A DNA stretch of 38,966 bases from Sphingobacteriaceae bacterium DW12 (GTDB lineage: Bacteria > Bacteroidota > Bacteroidia > Sphingobacteriales > Sphingobacteriaceae), in the NCBI GenBank assembly GCA_000783305.1, contig JROE01000021.1, forward strand, positions 1 through 38,966. Reading direction: 5' to 3'. Positions 1 to 7,693 of the stretch are shown piece by piece (position 1 is the stretch's first letter; each line of letters opens with the position of its first letter). Below the pieces are notes generated by a model. It saw nothing but the letters and a program-made list of their open reading frames with translations, ran no database searches and was not told the DNA's origin. A program made the translations under genes and the position numbers.

Positions 1-4
1 TCAT
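1..4 (-). other. possible start of the next operon gene, cut by the window edge
   Basis: On the minus strand an ATG lies at positions 4-2, about 19 nt past the TAG stop of the CDP-alcohol phosphatidyltransferase gene. A purine-rich AAAAGGAT sits immediately before it. The spacing fits the close packing of the four genes upstream, so the sphingolipid operon may continue off the left edge. With only one codon visible, nothing can be said about the product. Confidence 0.22.
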
Positions 5-23
5 ATCCTTTTAAGGTCAAACA

Positions 24-728
24 CTAATCAACTCTCTTCCTCAATTCCTGCTCTCGTTTTGCAGCCTTCTCCTCTTCGTCCCTTTCGTCCCCCATTTTTA
101 AAAGAAGGCCTGTATCCTTAATATTGATGAAAAATAAAATAGCACAAATAGCAGCAACCAAGTAATTGATTACCCCGGGAAAGACGACCTCCAGCACCAG
201 TACAAGACTTATGATCACTCGTATCTCGGTAGGCCCTACTATTCCCGCGTCGATTGTATACTTGTCAGTCACCTTGTAGCGCAGCTGAGAAATAATCATA
301 CTCCAACCATAACTAGCAACCAATACATATCCAATTACTTCAAAAATACCTTTTGCATATATAATATAACCAAAGCCAATCAATACTGTACTGATCCAAT
401 CCATAATAATATCCAAGGAGAATCCATACCATCTTCGGGACTTATTTCTATAAAAGGCTAATCTACCGTCCAAGGAATCCCCAAACCAATTTATCACAAA
501 CCCCAAAACACCTATAAGTAGGTATTCAACACTCACGAATCTCGCTAAAATAAATGCGACCAATACCAAAGCAGAGCCAAAAGTCCCAATCCCAGTCAAC
601 ATATCCGAGGATATCCATGACGGGACTTTCGGCACCAAATATGTAATTAGTTTTTGTTCCGGACTACTTAGTATGTTTGTTCGTTTGCGGTCTTGAAATA
701 ATTTCTTATTAATCTTGAATTCACTCAT
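24..728 (-). CDS. CDP-alcohol phosphatidyltransferase family membrane protein, possible sphingolipid head-group transferase
   Basis: This 234-aa protein belongs to the integral-membrane family that moves a phospho-alcohol from a CDP-alcohol to an acceptor alcohol. The signature runs from D84 to D110: D84-x2-D87-G88-x2-A91, then G102, D106 and D110, with the usual spacing of the four metal-binding aspartates. The Arg that normally follows the Ala is Phe92 here. Several hydrophobic segments follow (about 44-64, 70-83, 105-125, 128-148, 168-200), and the C-terminus is highly charged (Glu/Lys/Arg). It lies 10 nt after the reductase gene and is apparently the fourth gene of the spt operon. From that context I infer that it may attach phosphoethanolamine or phosphoinositol to ceramide. 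An ordinary phospholipid synthase role (for example phosphatidylinositol-phosphate synthase) is equally possible. The family call is firm; the substrate is not known. Confidence 0.82.
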   Translation of the reverse strand: MSEFKINKKLFQDRKRTNILSSPEQKLITYLVPKVPSWISSDMLTGIGTFGSALVLVAFILARFVSVEYLLIGVLGFVINWFGDSLDGRLAFYRNKSRRWYGFSLDIIMDWISTVLIGFGYIIYAKGIFEVIGYVLVASYGWSMIISQLRYKVTDKYTIDAGIVGPTEIRVIISLVLVLEVVFPGVINYLVAAICAILFFINIKDTGLLLKMGDERDEEEKAAKREQELRKRVD

Positions 729-738
729 AATGTCATCT

Positions 739-1734
739 TTATAGCCACCTATTCTCTTTATACCACATCAAGGTCTCTGTCAAACCAGTTACTAAGTCAA
801 ATTTAGGATTAAACCCTAATTCCCTTCTAGCGGCAGAAACATCACATCCCCAATTTGCGGCAGTCAATTCATTTAGTCGTTCAGGATATAAGACTGGAAT
901 ATTTGGAGAACGTTTATAGGCCCATTCAAATAAATGAGCAATTTTTTTGATTACAAAAAATGGTATATGAACCCTAATGGCACGTTTATTCAGCGTCTTC
1001 TTAAAAATATCAGCCATTTCATATCGGCTGTAGATATTTCCATCCGAAATATTATACACCTTAAACTGTGCATGCGTGACCAGGCAGGACTGCAAAATCA
1101 CTTTTGCCAAATCATCCACATAGATAAAACTCAATTGTTGGGGTTTACGTCCAATATAAGCATCTACCCCACTATTCAATGTTTTAAAAAGTATGAATAT
1201 ATCCTTCTCTCGCGGACCATATACAGCAGTAGGTCTAATTATCGTAATCGGCTTGTCCGCAAATCGATCTTTCAACACCAATTCTATCTCCCGCTTACTG
1301 CGTCCATATGCGGTCACGGGTCGATAGGCTGTACGTTCAGAAATCAATCCATCTTGTATTGCGATAGGTCCAACCGCCGCTAAGCTGCTGACAAATGTCA
1401 CTCGTTTTAAAGGTATATCCGCATCGAAAATTGCAGAAAAGAATTTTAGCGTGTAGTCTCGATTAACCCGAATCAAATCCTTTTCCTCTTTTGCTCTTGT
1501 CATGGCAGCGGCGTGGATGACATACTGGTACTGATTTTCCTCTAGCACGGAAATCAGTCCTTCATGGTCTTCGTAGTCCAAATACACAAATTTATCCACT
1601 GCGTGTTCTATCTGAGAAATAGAACTAGACTTACGCACTGCAGCATGGACTTCCAAGCCAGCAGATTTGGCAGCCTCCACAAGATGAAACCCTACAAATC
1701 CACTAGCCCCAGTTATGAGGACTCTCTCTTTCAT
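739..1734 (-). CDS. NAD(P)-dependent epimerase/dehydratase family (extended SDR), candidate CerR 3-oxo-ceramide reductase
   Basis: This 331-aa extended short-chain dehydrogenase has the N-terminal Rossmann motif G9-x2-G12-x2-G15, a Ser pair at 116-117 and the catalytic Y143-x3-K147 (YGRSK). Its ATG overlaps the stop of the GNAT-like gene by 4 nt (ATGA), so the two are translationally coupled, and it stands third in an operon that begins with serine palmitoyltransferase. In Caulobacter, bacterial ceramide synthesis needs Spt, an acyltransferase (bCerS) and an SDR of this type (CerR) that reduces the 3-keto group after N-acylation. The gene order here matches that trio. The SDR family is clear from the motifs; the ceramide reductase role is inferred from the neighbours. 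A sugar-nucleotide epimerase role is the main alternative but finds no support around it. Confidence 0.85.
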   Translation of the reverse strand: MKERVLITGASGFVGFHLVEAAKSAGLEVHAAVRKSSSISQIEHAVDKFVYLDYEDHEGLISVLEENQYQYVIHAAAMTRAKEEKDLIRVNRDYTLKFFSAIFDADIPLKRVTFVSSLAAVGPIAIQDGLISERTAYRPVTAYGRSKREIELVLKDRFADKPITIIRPTAVYGPREKDIFILFKTLNSGVDAYIGRKPQQLSFIYVDDLAKVILQSCLVTHAQFKVYNISDGNIYSRYEMADIFKKTLNKRAIRVHIPFFVIKKIAHLFEWAYKRSPNIPVLYPERLNELTAANWGCDVSAARRELGFNPKFDLVTGLTETLMWYKENRWL

Positions 1735-2852
1735 ATCGTCTTCTCGTAAAAACGATAACGTTTATATAATTTACCATTAATCTGTTCGATAGCATGATTC
1801 ATCATGTAGTTGTGCTCCAACATCCACGAGCATTCGGCACCTTCAATACCTGCAGGCCCAGCATTGTGAATAATACGGCCATACAAACATGCTTCAATTC
1901 CAAGCTTTCGATAATCATCTATCACTCCAAGCATGAGGACCCTAAGTGTCTTCAATTTACCTTTTCCAAAGAGCAATTTAAAAATACCAGTCGGCAACAA
2001 CCTACCTCTTTTAATTTTAATCTGAATTTCATTGATATTAGGTATCCCAACCGCAAATCCCACAATTTCATCACCTTTTTCTGCAACAAGTGCAAATCTA
2101 GGATCTACAATCATTTTCAAATCTTTTGCCACATAATCAAACTCATCATCGGTCATTGGCACAAAACCAAGATTCTTATCCCAAGCTTTGTTATATACCT
2201 TCCTTATTTTATGAGCCTCATTCTTAAAATCTTTCAGATTAATCTGCCGTAGAATAATGCCCGACCGCTTCAATCGTTCTTCCAAACGTCCCAAAAGCAA
2301 TACAGACCGCTGATCAGCCTCGGCTGTACTAACATAATATGCTCGAAGATCGACCCTTTTTGACATTCCGGCGTTCTCGATCAAATCGATATAATAAGAA
2401 GGATTATAAGGCATCATTGCCATGGGGGGCATATCGAAGCCGTCAATCAGCAGCCCACATACGTCATTTGTTGAAGGATTCAGTGGTCCGACAAGTTGAT
2501 CCCCGCCCTTATCTTTGACCCATTCAATAACCGTGTCAAATAGCCTATTGGCCACCTCTTGATCATTTATACTATCAAAAAAACCAAAAGCCCCTTCATT
2601 AACCTTATTATACTCATTATTACGAACATTCCAAACCGCAGCTATACGGCCCACAAGCTCCCCGTCGCGATAAGCCAAAAAAGGCTGTATCTGAGAATGC
2701 TTATAAAAAGGATGCTTTCCTGGAGTGAGTAAATCGGCTTGTCCCAAGAAGAGTTCAGGGACATATTGAGGATTTTCCGCATGTAAATCATGCGGAAAAT
2801 CTATAAAGATCCGTCTTTGTTTCTTTGTTTCAACGGGTATAATCTGAATCAT
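1731..2852 (-). CDS. GNAT-fold N-acyltransferase-like protein (YghO-like), candidate bacterial ceramide synthase bCerS
   Basis: A 373-aa soluble-looking protein with no signal peptide. The C-terminal part contains a GNAT-like acyl-CoA pocket motif at about residues 314-322 (YRKLGIEAC), preceded by a hydrophobic strand. The N-terminal half also has a GNAT-like segment (about 58-75, a strand ending GELVGRIAAV), suggesting two tandem GNAT folds. It is larger than simple acetyltransferases. The start lies 6 nt after the spt stop, and its own stop overlaps the reductase start. From the literature, bCerS of Caulobacter is a GNAT-type protein unrelated to eukaryotic CerS that N-acylates 3-ketosphinganine. 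The spt-GNAT-SDR order makes the same job likely here, using a fatty acyl-CoA or acyl-ACP donor. The fold is read from sequence; the activity is inferred. Some annotations would call this a hypothetical protein. Confidence 0.75.
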   Translation of the reverse strand: MIQIIPVETKKQRRIFIDFPHDLHAENPQYVPELFLGQADLLTPGKHPFYKHSQIQPFLAYRDGELVGRIAAVWNVRNNEYNKVNEGAFGFFDSINDQEVANRLFDTVIEWVKDKGGDQLVGPLNPSTNDVCGLLIDGFDMPPMAMMPYNPSYYIDLIENAGMSKRVDLRAYYVSTAEADQRSVLLLGRLEERLKRSGIILRQINLKDFKNEAHKIRKVYNKAWDKNLGFVPMTDDEFDYVAKDLKMIVDPRFALVAEKGDEIVGFAVGIPNINEIQIKIKRGRLLPTGIFKLLFGKGKLKTLRVLMLGVIDDYRKLGIEACLYGRIIHNAGPAGIEGAECSWMLEHNYMMNHAIEQINGKLYKRYRFYEKTI

Positions 2853-2858
2853 AGGAGA

Positions 2859-4058
2859 TTAGATTAGAGATTCAATTTCAGCTAGCTTAAATACCTTCAC
2901 CATTTTCTCGACAGCCTCATCGATTTGTTCGAACGTGTGAGAAGCCATTAATGAGAATCTGATTAAAGATTCCTCGGAAGGAACTGCTGGAGATACAACA
3001 GGGTTTACGAATACGCCATCATCTTGGAGCATTTTTGTCACCCAGAACGTCTTTTCGTTATTACGGATAAAGATAGGGAGAATAGGACTTTCTGTTTCTC
3101 CTAAATCAAATCCACTTTCTAAAAGTAATCTTTTTGCATAGTTTGTATTCTTCCAAAGATTTTCCATATGCTCAGGTTCGCTGACCATGATTTCCAATGC
3201 TTTTAAAGTAGAGGCTACCGAAGCAGGAGTCATACTAGCACTAAACATTACTGAGCGAGCATTATGTTTTAAATAATCGATGACGTCTGCATCACCTGCC
3301 ACAAAACCACCGAGCGAAGCAAGAGATTTACTAAAAGTCCCCATAATCAAATCAACTTTGTCTGTCAATCCAAAATGAGAAGCTGTACCAGCACCATTCT
3401 CACCAATAACGCCCAAGCTATGTGCATCATCGACCATTAATATTGCATCAAATTCATCCGCAATCTTAACCATCTCCGGTAAGTTAACGATATCCCCTTC
3501 CATACTGAATATACCGTCAGTGACGATCATTTTCGCACTATCCTCCGGAAGACGGGATAGTTTAGACCGCAAATCATTCATATCATTGTGGGCATACTTG
3601 ATTACTTTAGAGAAAGACAATCGACTACCATCAATAATAGATGCATGATCTCTTTCATCCAATAAAATATAATCATTTCGACCTGTCAAACATGAAATCG
3701 GCCCTAGATTAGACTGAAACCCCGTACTGAACAAAATAGACGCCTCTTTACCCACTAGCTGAGACAATTTGTGTTCCAATTCAACATGAATATCCAATGT
3801 CCCATTTAAGAAACGAGACCCCGCGCATCCTGTGCCATATTTTGAAAGAGCGTTTTGGGCAGACTCTATGATACGAGGATCAACTGTCAACCCCAAATAT
3901 GAATTGGAGCCAAACATTAGCACCCTTTTGCCATCAATCAACACCTCTGTATCTTGCTTAGATTGAATCGGTCTAAAATAAGCATACAGACCCTTCGACT
4001 TCAGCTCTTCGACAATATTAAAATGCGAAATTCTCTCGCTTAACTTTCCCTTGCTCAT
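2859..4058 (-). CDS. spt: serine palmitoyltransferase
   Basis: This 399-aa PLP-dependent alpha-oxoamine synthase condenses L-serine with palmitoyl-CoA (or a similar acyl-CoA) to 3-ketosphinganine, the first step of sphingolipid synthesis. Visible active-site residues are H138 (stacks on PLP, in RDHAS), D210 and H213 (in VDDAHS), and the Schiff-base lysine K244 in TFSKS, with R367 near the C-terminus for the carboxylate. The length and these positions agree with what I recall of the soluble bacterial SPT of Sphingobacterium. It has no membrane segment, as expected for the bacterial homodimer. It is the first gene of the operon, followed after 6 nt by the acyltransferase. KBL (2-amino-3-ketobutyrate ligase) and BioF (8-amino-7-oxononanoate synthase) are the sister enzymes; the neighbours and active-site numbering favour SPT. 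Confidence 0.93.
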   Translation of the reverse strand: MSKGKLSERISHFNIVEELKSKGLYAYFRPIQSKQDTEVLIDGKRVLMFGSNSYLGLTVDPRIIESAQNALSKYGTGCAGSRFLNGTLDIHVELEHKLSQLVGKEASILFSTGFQSNLGPISCLTGRNDYILLDERDHASIIDGSRLSFSKVIKYAHNDMNDLRSKLSRLPEDSAKMIVTDGIFSMEGDIVNLPEMVKIADEFDAILMVDDAHSLGVIGENGAGTASHFGLTDKVDLIMGTFSKSLASLGGFVAGDADVIDYLKHNARSVMFSASMTPASVASTLKALEIMVSEPEHMENLWKNTNYAKRLLLESGFDLGETESPILPIFIRNNEKTFWVTKMLQDDGVFVNPVVSPAVPSEESLIRFSLMASHTFEQIDEAVEKMVKVFKLAEIESLI

Positions 4059-4265
4059 GCGAATAAATGGCTTTTCTATTTTAGTAAAATAAATAAAATT
4101 CTAAATATCACTCTTAATTATTTACCATTTTGGACAAATGTTCAATAAAATATGTGTTCCTAAGCCAAAAACAGCAGGCAAAACTGCACTCTTAAACCTC
4201 ACAACACAAACATTATCAGTAAATTAAAAAGAACTAAGCTTCTTTTGTAAACTAAAAAACTCGTG

Positions 4266-4273
4266 CAAACATA
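4266..4273 (-). promoter_or_regulatory. candidate -7 element for the spt operon
   Basis: The minus strand reads TATGTTTG, a full match to the Bacteroidota -7 consensus TAnnTTTG. No clear TTTG occurs 19 nt upstream, and the leader to the ATG at 4058 would be about 200 nt, so support is modest. Confidence 0.3.
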
Positions 4274-4405
4274 CGAAACAAAATCCGACATTCCTTTATT
4301 GTCTACACAATTTTTGACATGTAAATATCATAAATTTAATTCTAATTTAACAGTTGATTCACAAATAATCTATGTAGGTCTCGAAACGGTTAGGCCATAA
4401 TTGAT

Positions 4406-4413
4406 TACCTTTG
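4406..4413 (+). promoter_or_regulatory. candidate -7 element for smpB
   Basis: TACCTTTG matches TAnnTTTG exactly and lies 22 nt before the smpB ATG, giving a leader of about 15 nt. I cannot find a convincing -33 TTTG. Confidence 0.5.
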
Positions 4414-4435
4414 TAAAAGCAATATACGAAATAAA

Positions 4436-4891
4436 ATGGCATTAGCGGCAAATATAAATATCAAAAACAAAAGAGCTTCGTTCGAATATCACCTATTAGA
4501 TAAATACGTGGCAGGAATACAATTATTAGGTACCGAGATTAAATCAATACGCGAGGGAAAGGCTAATATCAACGATAGCTTCTGCGCCTTTTTTGACAAA
4601 GGCTTATACATCCGCAACATGCACATTGCCGAATACTCCCACGGCTCATTCTACAACCATGAGTCAAAGCGAGATCGACAGTTACTGCTAACAAATAAAG
4701 AGTTGAAAAAACTCAAAATCAAAGGCGATGAAAAGGGCTTCACGATTGTACCCCTTCGTATATTTATCAGTGACAGAGGGTTCGCAAAAGTTGAAATTGC
4801 ATTAGCGCAAGGAAAGAAGGATTTCGACAAACGTGAAACCCTCAAAGAAAGAGACTCCAAACGCGAATTGGACAGAGCTATGAAGAAGTAA
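4436..4891 (+). CDS. smpB: SsrA-binding protein SmpB
   Basis: This 151-aa protein binds tmRNA (SsrA) and delivers it to stalled ribosomes for trans-translation. Diagnostic segments are the N-terminal NKRASFEYHLLDKYVAGI, the GTEIKSIREGKAN region, the central HIAEYSHGSFYNHE, and the basic C-terminal tail (KRETLKERDSKRELDRAMKK) that reaches into the ribosomal A site and mRNA path. Length is normal for the family. ATG 4436 is the first in-frame start and follows a good -7 element. It is transcribed away from spt and converges with the AraC-type regulator; only 13 nt separate the two stop codons, and that gap holds a short GAGCTAA direct repeat but no hairpin. The ssrA gene itself is not in this window. 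Confidence 0.97.
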   Translation: MALAANINIKNKRASFEYHLLDKYVAGIQLLGTEIKSIREGKANINDSFCAFFDKGLYIRNMHIAEYSHGSFYNHESKRDRQLLLTNKELKKLKIKGDEKGFTIVPLRIFISDRGFAKVEIALAQGKKDFDKRETLKERDSKRELDRAMKK

Positions 4892-4904
4892 ATGGAGCTA
4901 AGAG

Positions 4905-5810
4905 CTAAGACATCATCAAATATGCACCAGGCGTCATTCCCTCTTGCCTGCGAAACATGCGGACAAAATAGTTCATGTTATTGAAGCCGCTAGCATAACA
5001 AGCCTCTTTGATGTTTCGAGTATACTGAAGTACTCTTTTTGCATTATTGATGCGTGCCCGAATTACATACTCCATAGGACTAATACCCAGCTCCTCTTTA
5101 AACGACCGAAAGAGGCTTGGCTTACTCATATGTGCCTTTTGGCTTAAAGACTCTATTGTGATATGTTCATGAATGTGTTCTAGGATATAGGACGTCACTG
5201 CATGCAGTCTTGAACCAGACTTTGTACTGCAACTCTCTATACTAATAAGGCTTTGCGTCTGCATAATTCGGATGAGCAGCTCCTTAAGAGTTAAATCGGC
5301 CAATATATCCTTATGCATTTCACCACTTATCGATATCGCAAAAAGCTTATCAGTCAACTTTGTCAACTCTGCATCATTCAAAAAATGGTAATGCTCCAAT
5401 TGGAATTTCCACCCCCCCTCAGCAAATGTACGCGGAAAGTATTCATTGAGATACCCCAGGATTGCTTGAATCTTTTGATGACTAATTGCGAGCGCCGTAC
5501 ATTGTGTTGGATCCTCTTCGGAAGCTTCCGGGAAATCAATATGCATCGATACCAAAGGTGGAACAATTACCGTCTCTCCAGGTAAATAGTCAAATCGAGG
5601 ACTACTTCCCATGTGCATCACCTTCTTCCCTTTCAACATATTAATCACCACTAAATCACTAAAATGCAGAGGAACAAGTTTACTCTCCTTATAAGTCTCA
5701 TATACGTTAAGCTCAAAATCTTGAAGACTATAAGCCCTTCGATGCTCTACAAGAGAAGTAAGTTCTCGCCTATCCGTAAATGGTAATTGATTCAAAAGAT
5801 GTTTCATCAT
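4905..5810 (-). CDS. AraC-family transcriptional regulator
   Basis: I place the start at the ATG-ATG pair 5810/5807 (301 or 300 aa); a TTG 57 nt further upstream overlaps a promoter-like element and is unlikely. The N-terminal part (about 1-170) resembles the AraC_N regulatory domain of the YqhC type: it opens with a LVEHRRAYSLQDFELNVYE-like segment and has a cupin-like strand region (PGETVIVPP). The C-terminal ~100 residues form the double helix-turn-helix, with AHMSKPSLFRSFKEELGISP and the second-HTH signature KEACYASGFNNMNYFVRMFR. It is divergent from the aldehyde dehydrogenase gene, so it probably controls that cluster, responding to an alcohol or aldehyde. This pairing (AraC_N regulator with ALDH/ADH) is common. 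DNA-binding family is sure; ligand and targets are inferred. Confidence 0.92.
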   Translation of the reverse strand: MMKHLLNQLPFTDRRELTSLVEHRRAYSLQDFELNVYETYKESKLVPLHFSDLVVINMLKGKKVMHMGSSPRFDYLPGETVIVPPLVSMHIDFPEASEEDPTQCTALAISHQKIQAILGYLNEYFPRTFAEGGWKFQLEHYHFLNDAELTKLTDKLFAISISGEMHKDILADLTLKELLIRIMQTQSLISIESCSTKSGSRLHAVTSYILEHIHEHITIESLSQKAHMSKPSLFRSFKEELGISPMEYVIRARINNAKRVLQYTRNIKEACYASGFNNMNYFVRMFRRQEGMTPGAYLMMS

Positions 5811-5867
5811 CACAAGATAATTATAACTAGTTCTACCCAATTTACTAATCAAAACGTAAAAAATCAA

Positions 5868-5893
5868 ATATTCTGATTCAAGTCTTAGAATAT
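5868..5893. promoter_or_regulatory. inverted repeat beside the regulator promoter
   Basis: ATATTCT (5868-5874) and AGAATAT (5887-5893) form a perfect 7-bp inverted repeat with a 12-nt spacer. It overlaps a minus-strand AATATTTG (5872-5865), one mismatch from the -7 consensus, so it could be an autoregulatory site of the AraC-type protein. Confidence 0.35.
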
Positions 5894-5974
5894 GATGATC
5901 GGTTTACATTACCATCTATTTAATGCCCTTCCTCAGAATAAAACTATAAATCTTACGATGATATTATTGTGCTA

Positions 5975-5992
5975 CACTATGATAGTATAGTG
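5975..5992. promoter_or_regulatory. inverted repeat upstream of the aldehyde dehydrogenase promoter
   Basis: CACTAT (5975-5980) and ATAGTG (5987-5992) flank a 6-nt spacer, 25-42 bp upstream of the -7 element at 6017. That is the place where a class II activator would bind. A related TATAGTA lies nearby at about 6004. It is a candidate operator for the divergent AraC-family protein. Confidence 0.35.
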
Positions 5993-6016
5993 CTAAGTCT
6001 CTTATAGTATTCTATA

Positions 6017-6024
6017 TATATTTG
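6017..6024 (+). promoter_or_regulatory. candidate -7 element for the aldehyde dehydrogenase cluster
   Basis: TATATTTG is a full TAnnTTTG match. It predicts a transcript start near 6031, which lies downstream of the TTG at 6022 and so rules that codon out as the ALDH start. There is no TTTG at -33, consistent with activator dependence. Confidence 0.5.
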
Positions 6025-6066
6025 AAAATAACCAGATATATTTTTTCATTTAAAAATCATATTCAT

Positions 6067-7569
6067 ATGAGTACATTCAATAGACCAACGTTCAGTGAAC
6101 GCTACGACAACTACATAAACGGAAAATTTACTGCCCCCGTCCAAGGAAAATATTTTGATGTTGTCTCTCCAATAGATGGTCTCGTTTTCACCAAGGCCGC
6201 GCATTCCACGAAAGAAGATTTAAATATTGCCGTCGATGCTGCTGCTGAAGCCTTTAAAATATGGGGCAAGACCTCAGCTACCGAACGAAGCATTATCTTA
6301 AATAAAATTGCAGACCGTATTGAGCAAAATCTTGAATTCATAGCTACTGTCGAAACGATAGACAATGGCAAAGCAGTACGCGAGACGTTAAATGCAGACA
6401 TTCCATTAGCAATCGATCACTTTAGATACTTTGCCAGCGTCATTCGCGCAGAAGAAGGATCATTGACAGAGTTGGATAGCAGCACCGTATCCTTAATTGT
6501 CCACGAGCCAATTGGCGTCGTTGCACAAATCATACCTTGGAACTTCCCCATTCTAATGGCTGTTTGGAAACTTGCTCCTGCTTTAGCTGCCGGCAACTGT
6601 GTCGTTCTGAAACCAGCAGAAAGCACACCTATATCCATTCTAGTATTGATGGATCTAATCGGTGATTTACTCCCTCCAGGCGTCATCAATATTGTTAATG
6701 GATTTGGATCAGAACTCGGCAGAGCACTCGTCACCAATCCAAAAGTAGCCAAAGCGGCATTTACAGGCTCTACAGCCACTGGTCGTCTCGTAATGCAGTA
6801 CGCCACCGAAAACATAATTCCCGTCACATTAGAATTAGGAGGAAAGTCCCCTAACATCTTCTTCAGCTCGGTCATGGACGAAGACGACGCATTTTTAGAC
6901 AAAGCAATAGAAGGCGCAGTCCTTTTCGCATTCAATCAAGGAGAGATCTGTACCTGCCCCTCGCGTCTACTTATTCAACAAGACATCTATGACCGATTCA
7001 TTGAGAAAGTCATAGACCGTGTCAATAAGATAAAAGTTGGGAATCCACTAGATAGTACAGTGATGATGGGAGCTCAAGCCTCCCAAATCCAAAAGGATAA
7101 AATTGTGTCTTACATTAAACTCGGAAAGGAAGAAGGCGCCGAAATCCTCACTGGTGGTGACATCAACAATTTGGGCGACGGTTTGGAAAATGGATATTAC
7201 ATTAAACCAACTCTATTCAAAGGACACAACAAAATGCGCATCTTTCAAGAAGAAATATTTGGCCCAGTACTCGCAGTCACCACCTTCAAAGATGAAGCTG
7301 AGGCTATTGCAATCGCAAATGACACCATGTATGGACTTGGTGCAGGCGTATGGACCAGAGATGCACATCAGCTTTACCAAATTCCTAGAGCGATCCAAGC
7401 AGGCAGAGTTTGGGTCAACCAATATCACAACTATCCTGCAGGAGCTCCATTTGGTGGTTACAAGCAGTCAGGTATCGGCAGAGAAAACCATAAAATGATG
7501 CTCGGCCACTATAGACAGACCAAAAACATGTTGATTTCCTACAGTAAAGAAAAGCTCGGATTCTTCTAA
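6067..7569 (+). CDS. NAD-dependent aldehyde dehydrogenase, AldB/ExaC type
   Basis: A 500-aa cytoplasmic ALDH that oxidises an aldehyde, probably acetaldehyde or another short-chain one, to the acid. With the start at ATG 6067 the catalytic residues are N159 (PWNFP), K182 (LKPAE), E256 (LELGGKS) and C295 in FNQGEICTCPSR. That cysteine motif with TCPSR is typical of the AldB/ExaC subgroup. The open frame extends to a TTG at 6022, but this lies inside the -7 element, so the ATG is preferred. The gene is divergent from an AraC-type regulator and followed by an alcohol dehydrogenase and a DUF779 protein, a set known from alcohol oxidation loci. The enzyme class is certain; the natural substrate is inferred. 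Confidence 0.95.
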   Translation: MSTFNRPTFSERYDNYINGKFTAPVQGKYFDVVSPIDGLVFTKAAHSTKEDLNIAVDAAAEAFKIWGKTSATERSIILNKIADRIEQNLEFIATVETIDNGKAVRETLNADIPLAIDHFRYFASVIRAEEGSLTELDSSTVSLIVHEPIGVVAQIIPWNFPILMAVWKLAPALAAGNCVVLKPAESTPISILVLMDLIGDLLPPGVINIVNGFGSELGRALVTNPKVAKAAFTGSTATGRLVMQYATENIIPVTLELGGKSPNIFFSSVMDEDDAFLDKAIEGAVLFAFNQGEICTCPSRLLIQQDIYDRFIEKVIDRVNKIKVGNPLDSTVMMGAQASQIQKDKIVSYIKLGKEEGAEILTGGDINNLGDGLENGYYIKPTLFKGHNKMRIFQEEIFGPVLAVTTFKDEAEAIAIANDTMYGLGAGVWTRDAHQLYQIPRAIQAGRVWVNQYHNYPAGAPFGGYKQSGIGRENHKMMLGHYRQTKNMLISYSKEKLGFF

Positions 7570-7573
7570 AACA

Positions 7574-7611
7574 AATGACCGAATCTAATTTAGTATTGAG
7601 GTTCGGTCATT
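7574..7611 (+). terminator. hairpin between aldehyde and alcohol dehydrogenase genes
   Basis: A perfect 10-bp stem (AATGACCGAA at 7574-7583 with TTCGGTCATT at 7602-7611) and an 18-nt loop begin 4 nt after the ALDH stop. There is no long T tract after it, so it may be a partial terminator or an mRNA-stabilising structure that sets unequal expression of the two genes. Confidence 0.55.
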
Positions 7612-7693
7612 CATATTTCAGTGCACTAAAAGCAATTACTCCAAGCCACAATTTTGCCAGTATACTAGTTTAAAAACCCCAAAAAGAAATACT

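Larger units (their letters stand above)
4059..4435. other. 377-bp divergent intergenic region between spt and smpB
   Basis: AT-rich, without a credible ORF or RNA gene. It holds one promoter-like element per direction (listed separately). The spt side leaves a leader of roughly 200 nt before its ATG, unusually long for this window, in which I see no strong hairpin. Confidence 0.6.

Noticed and set aside
934..1383. 149-codon plus-strand frame inside the SDR gene
   Set aside because: It lies fully antisense to a gene with clear SDR motifs, has no recognisable domain, and its composition is that of a reversed coding strand.
6022..6066. TTG start for the aldehyde dehydrogenase giving 15 extra residues
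   Set aside because: The TTG overlaps the -7 promoter box at 6017-6024, and the extension (KITRYIF...) is not typical of the family; ATG 6067 is preferred.
6417..6935. 172-codon minus-strand frame inside the aldehyde dehydrogenase gene
   Set aside because: It is antisense to the most conserved part of ALDH; the frame follows from the codon structure of the real gene.
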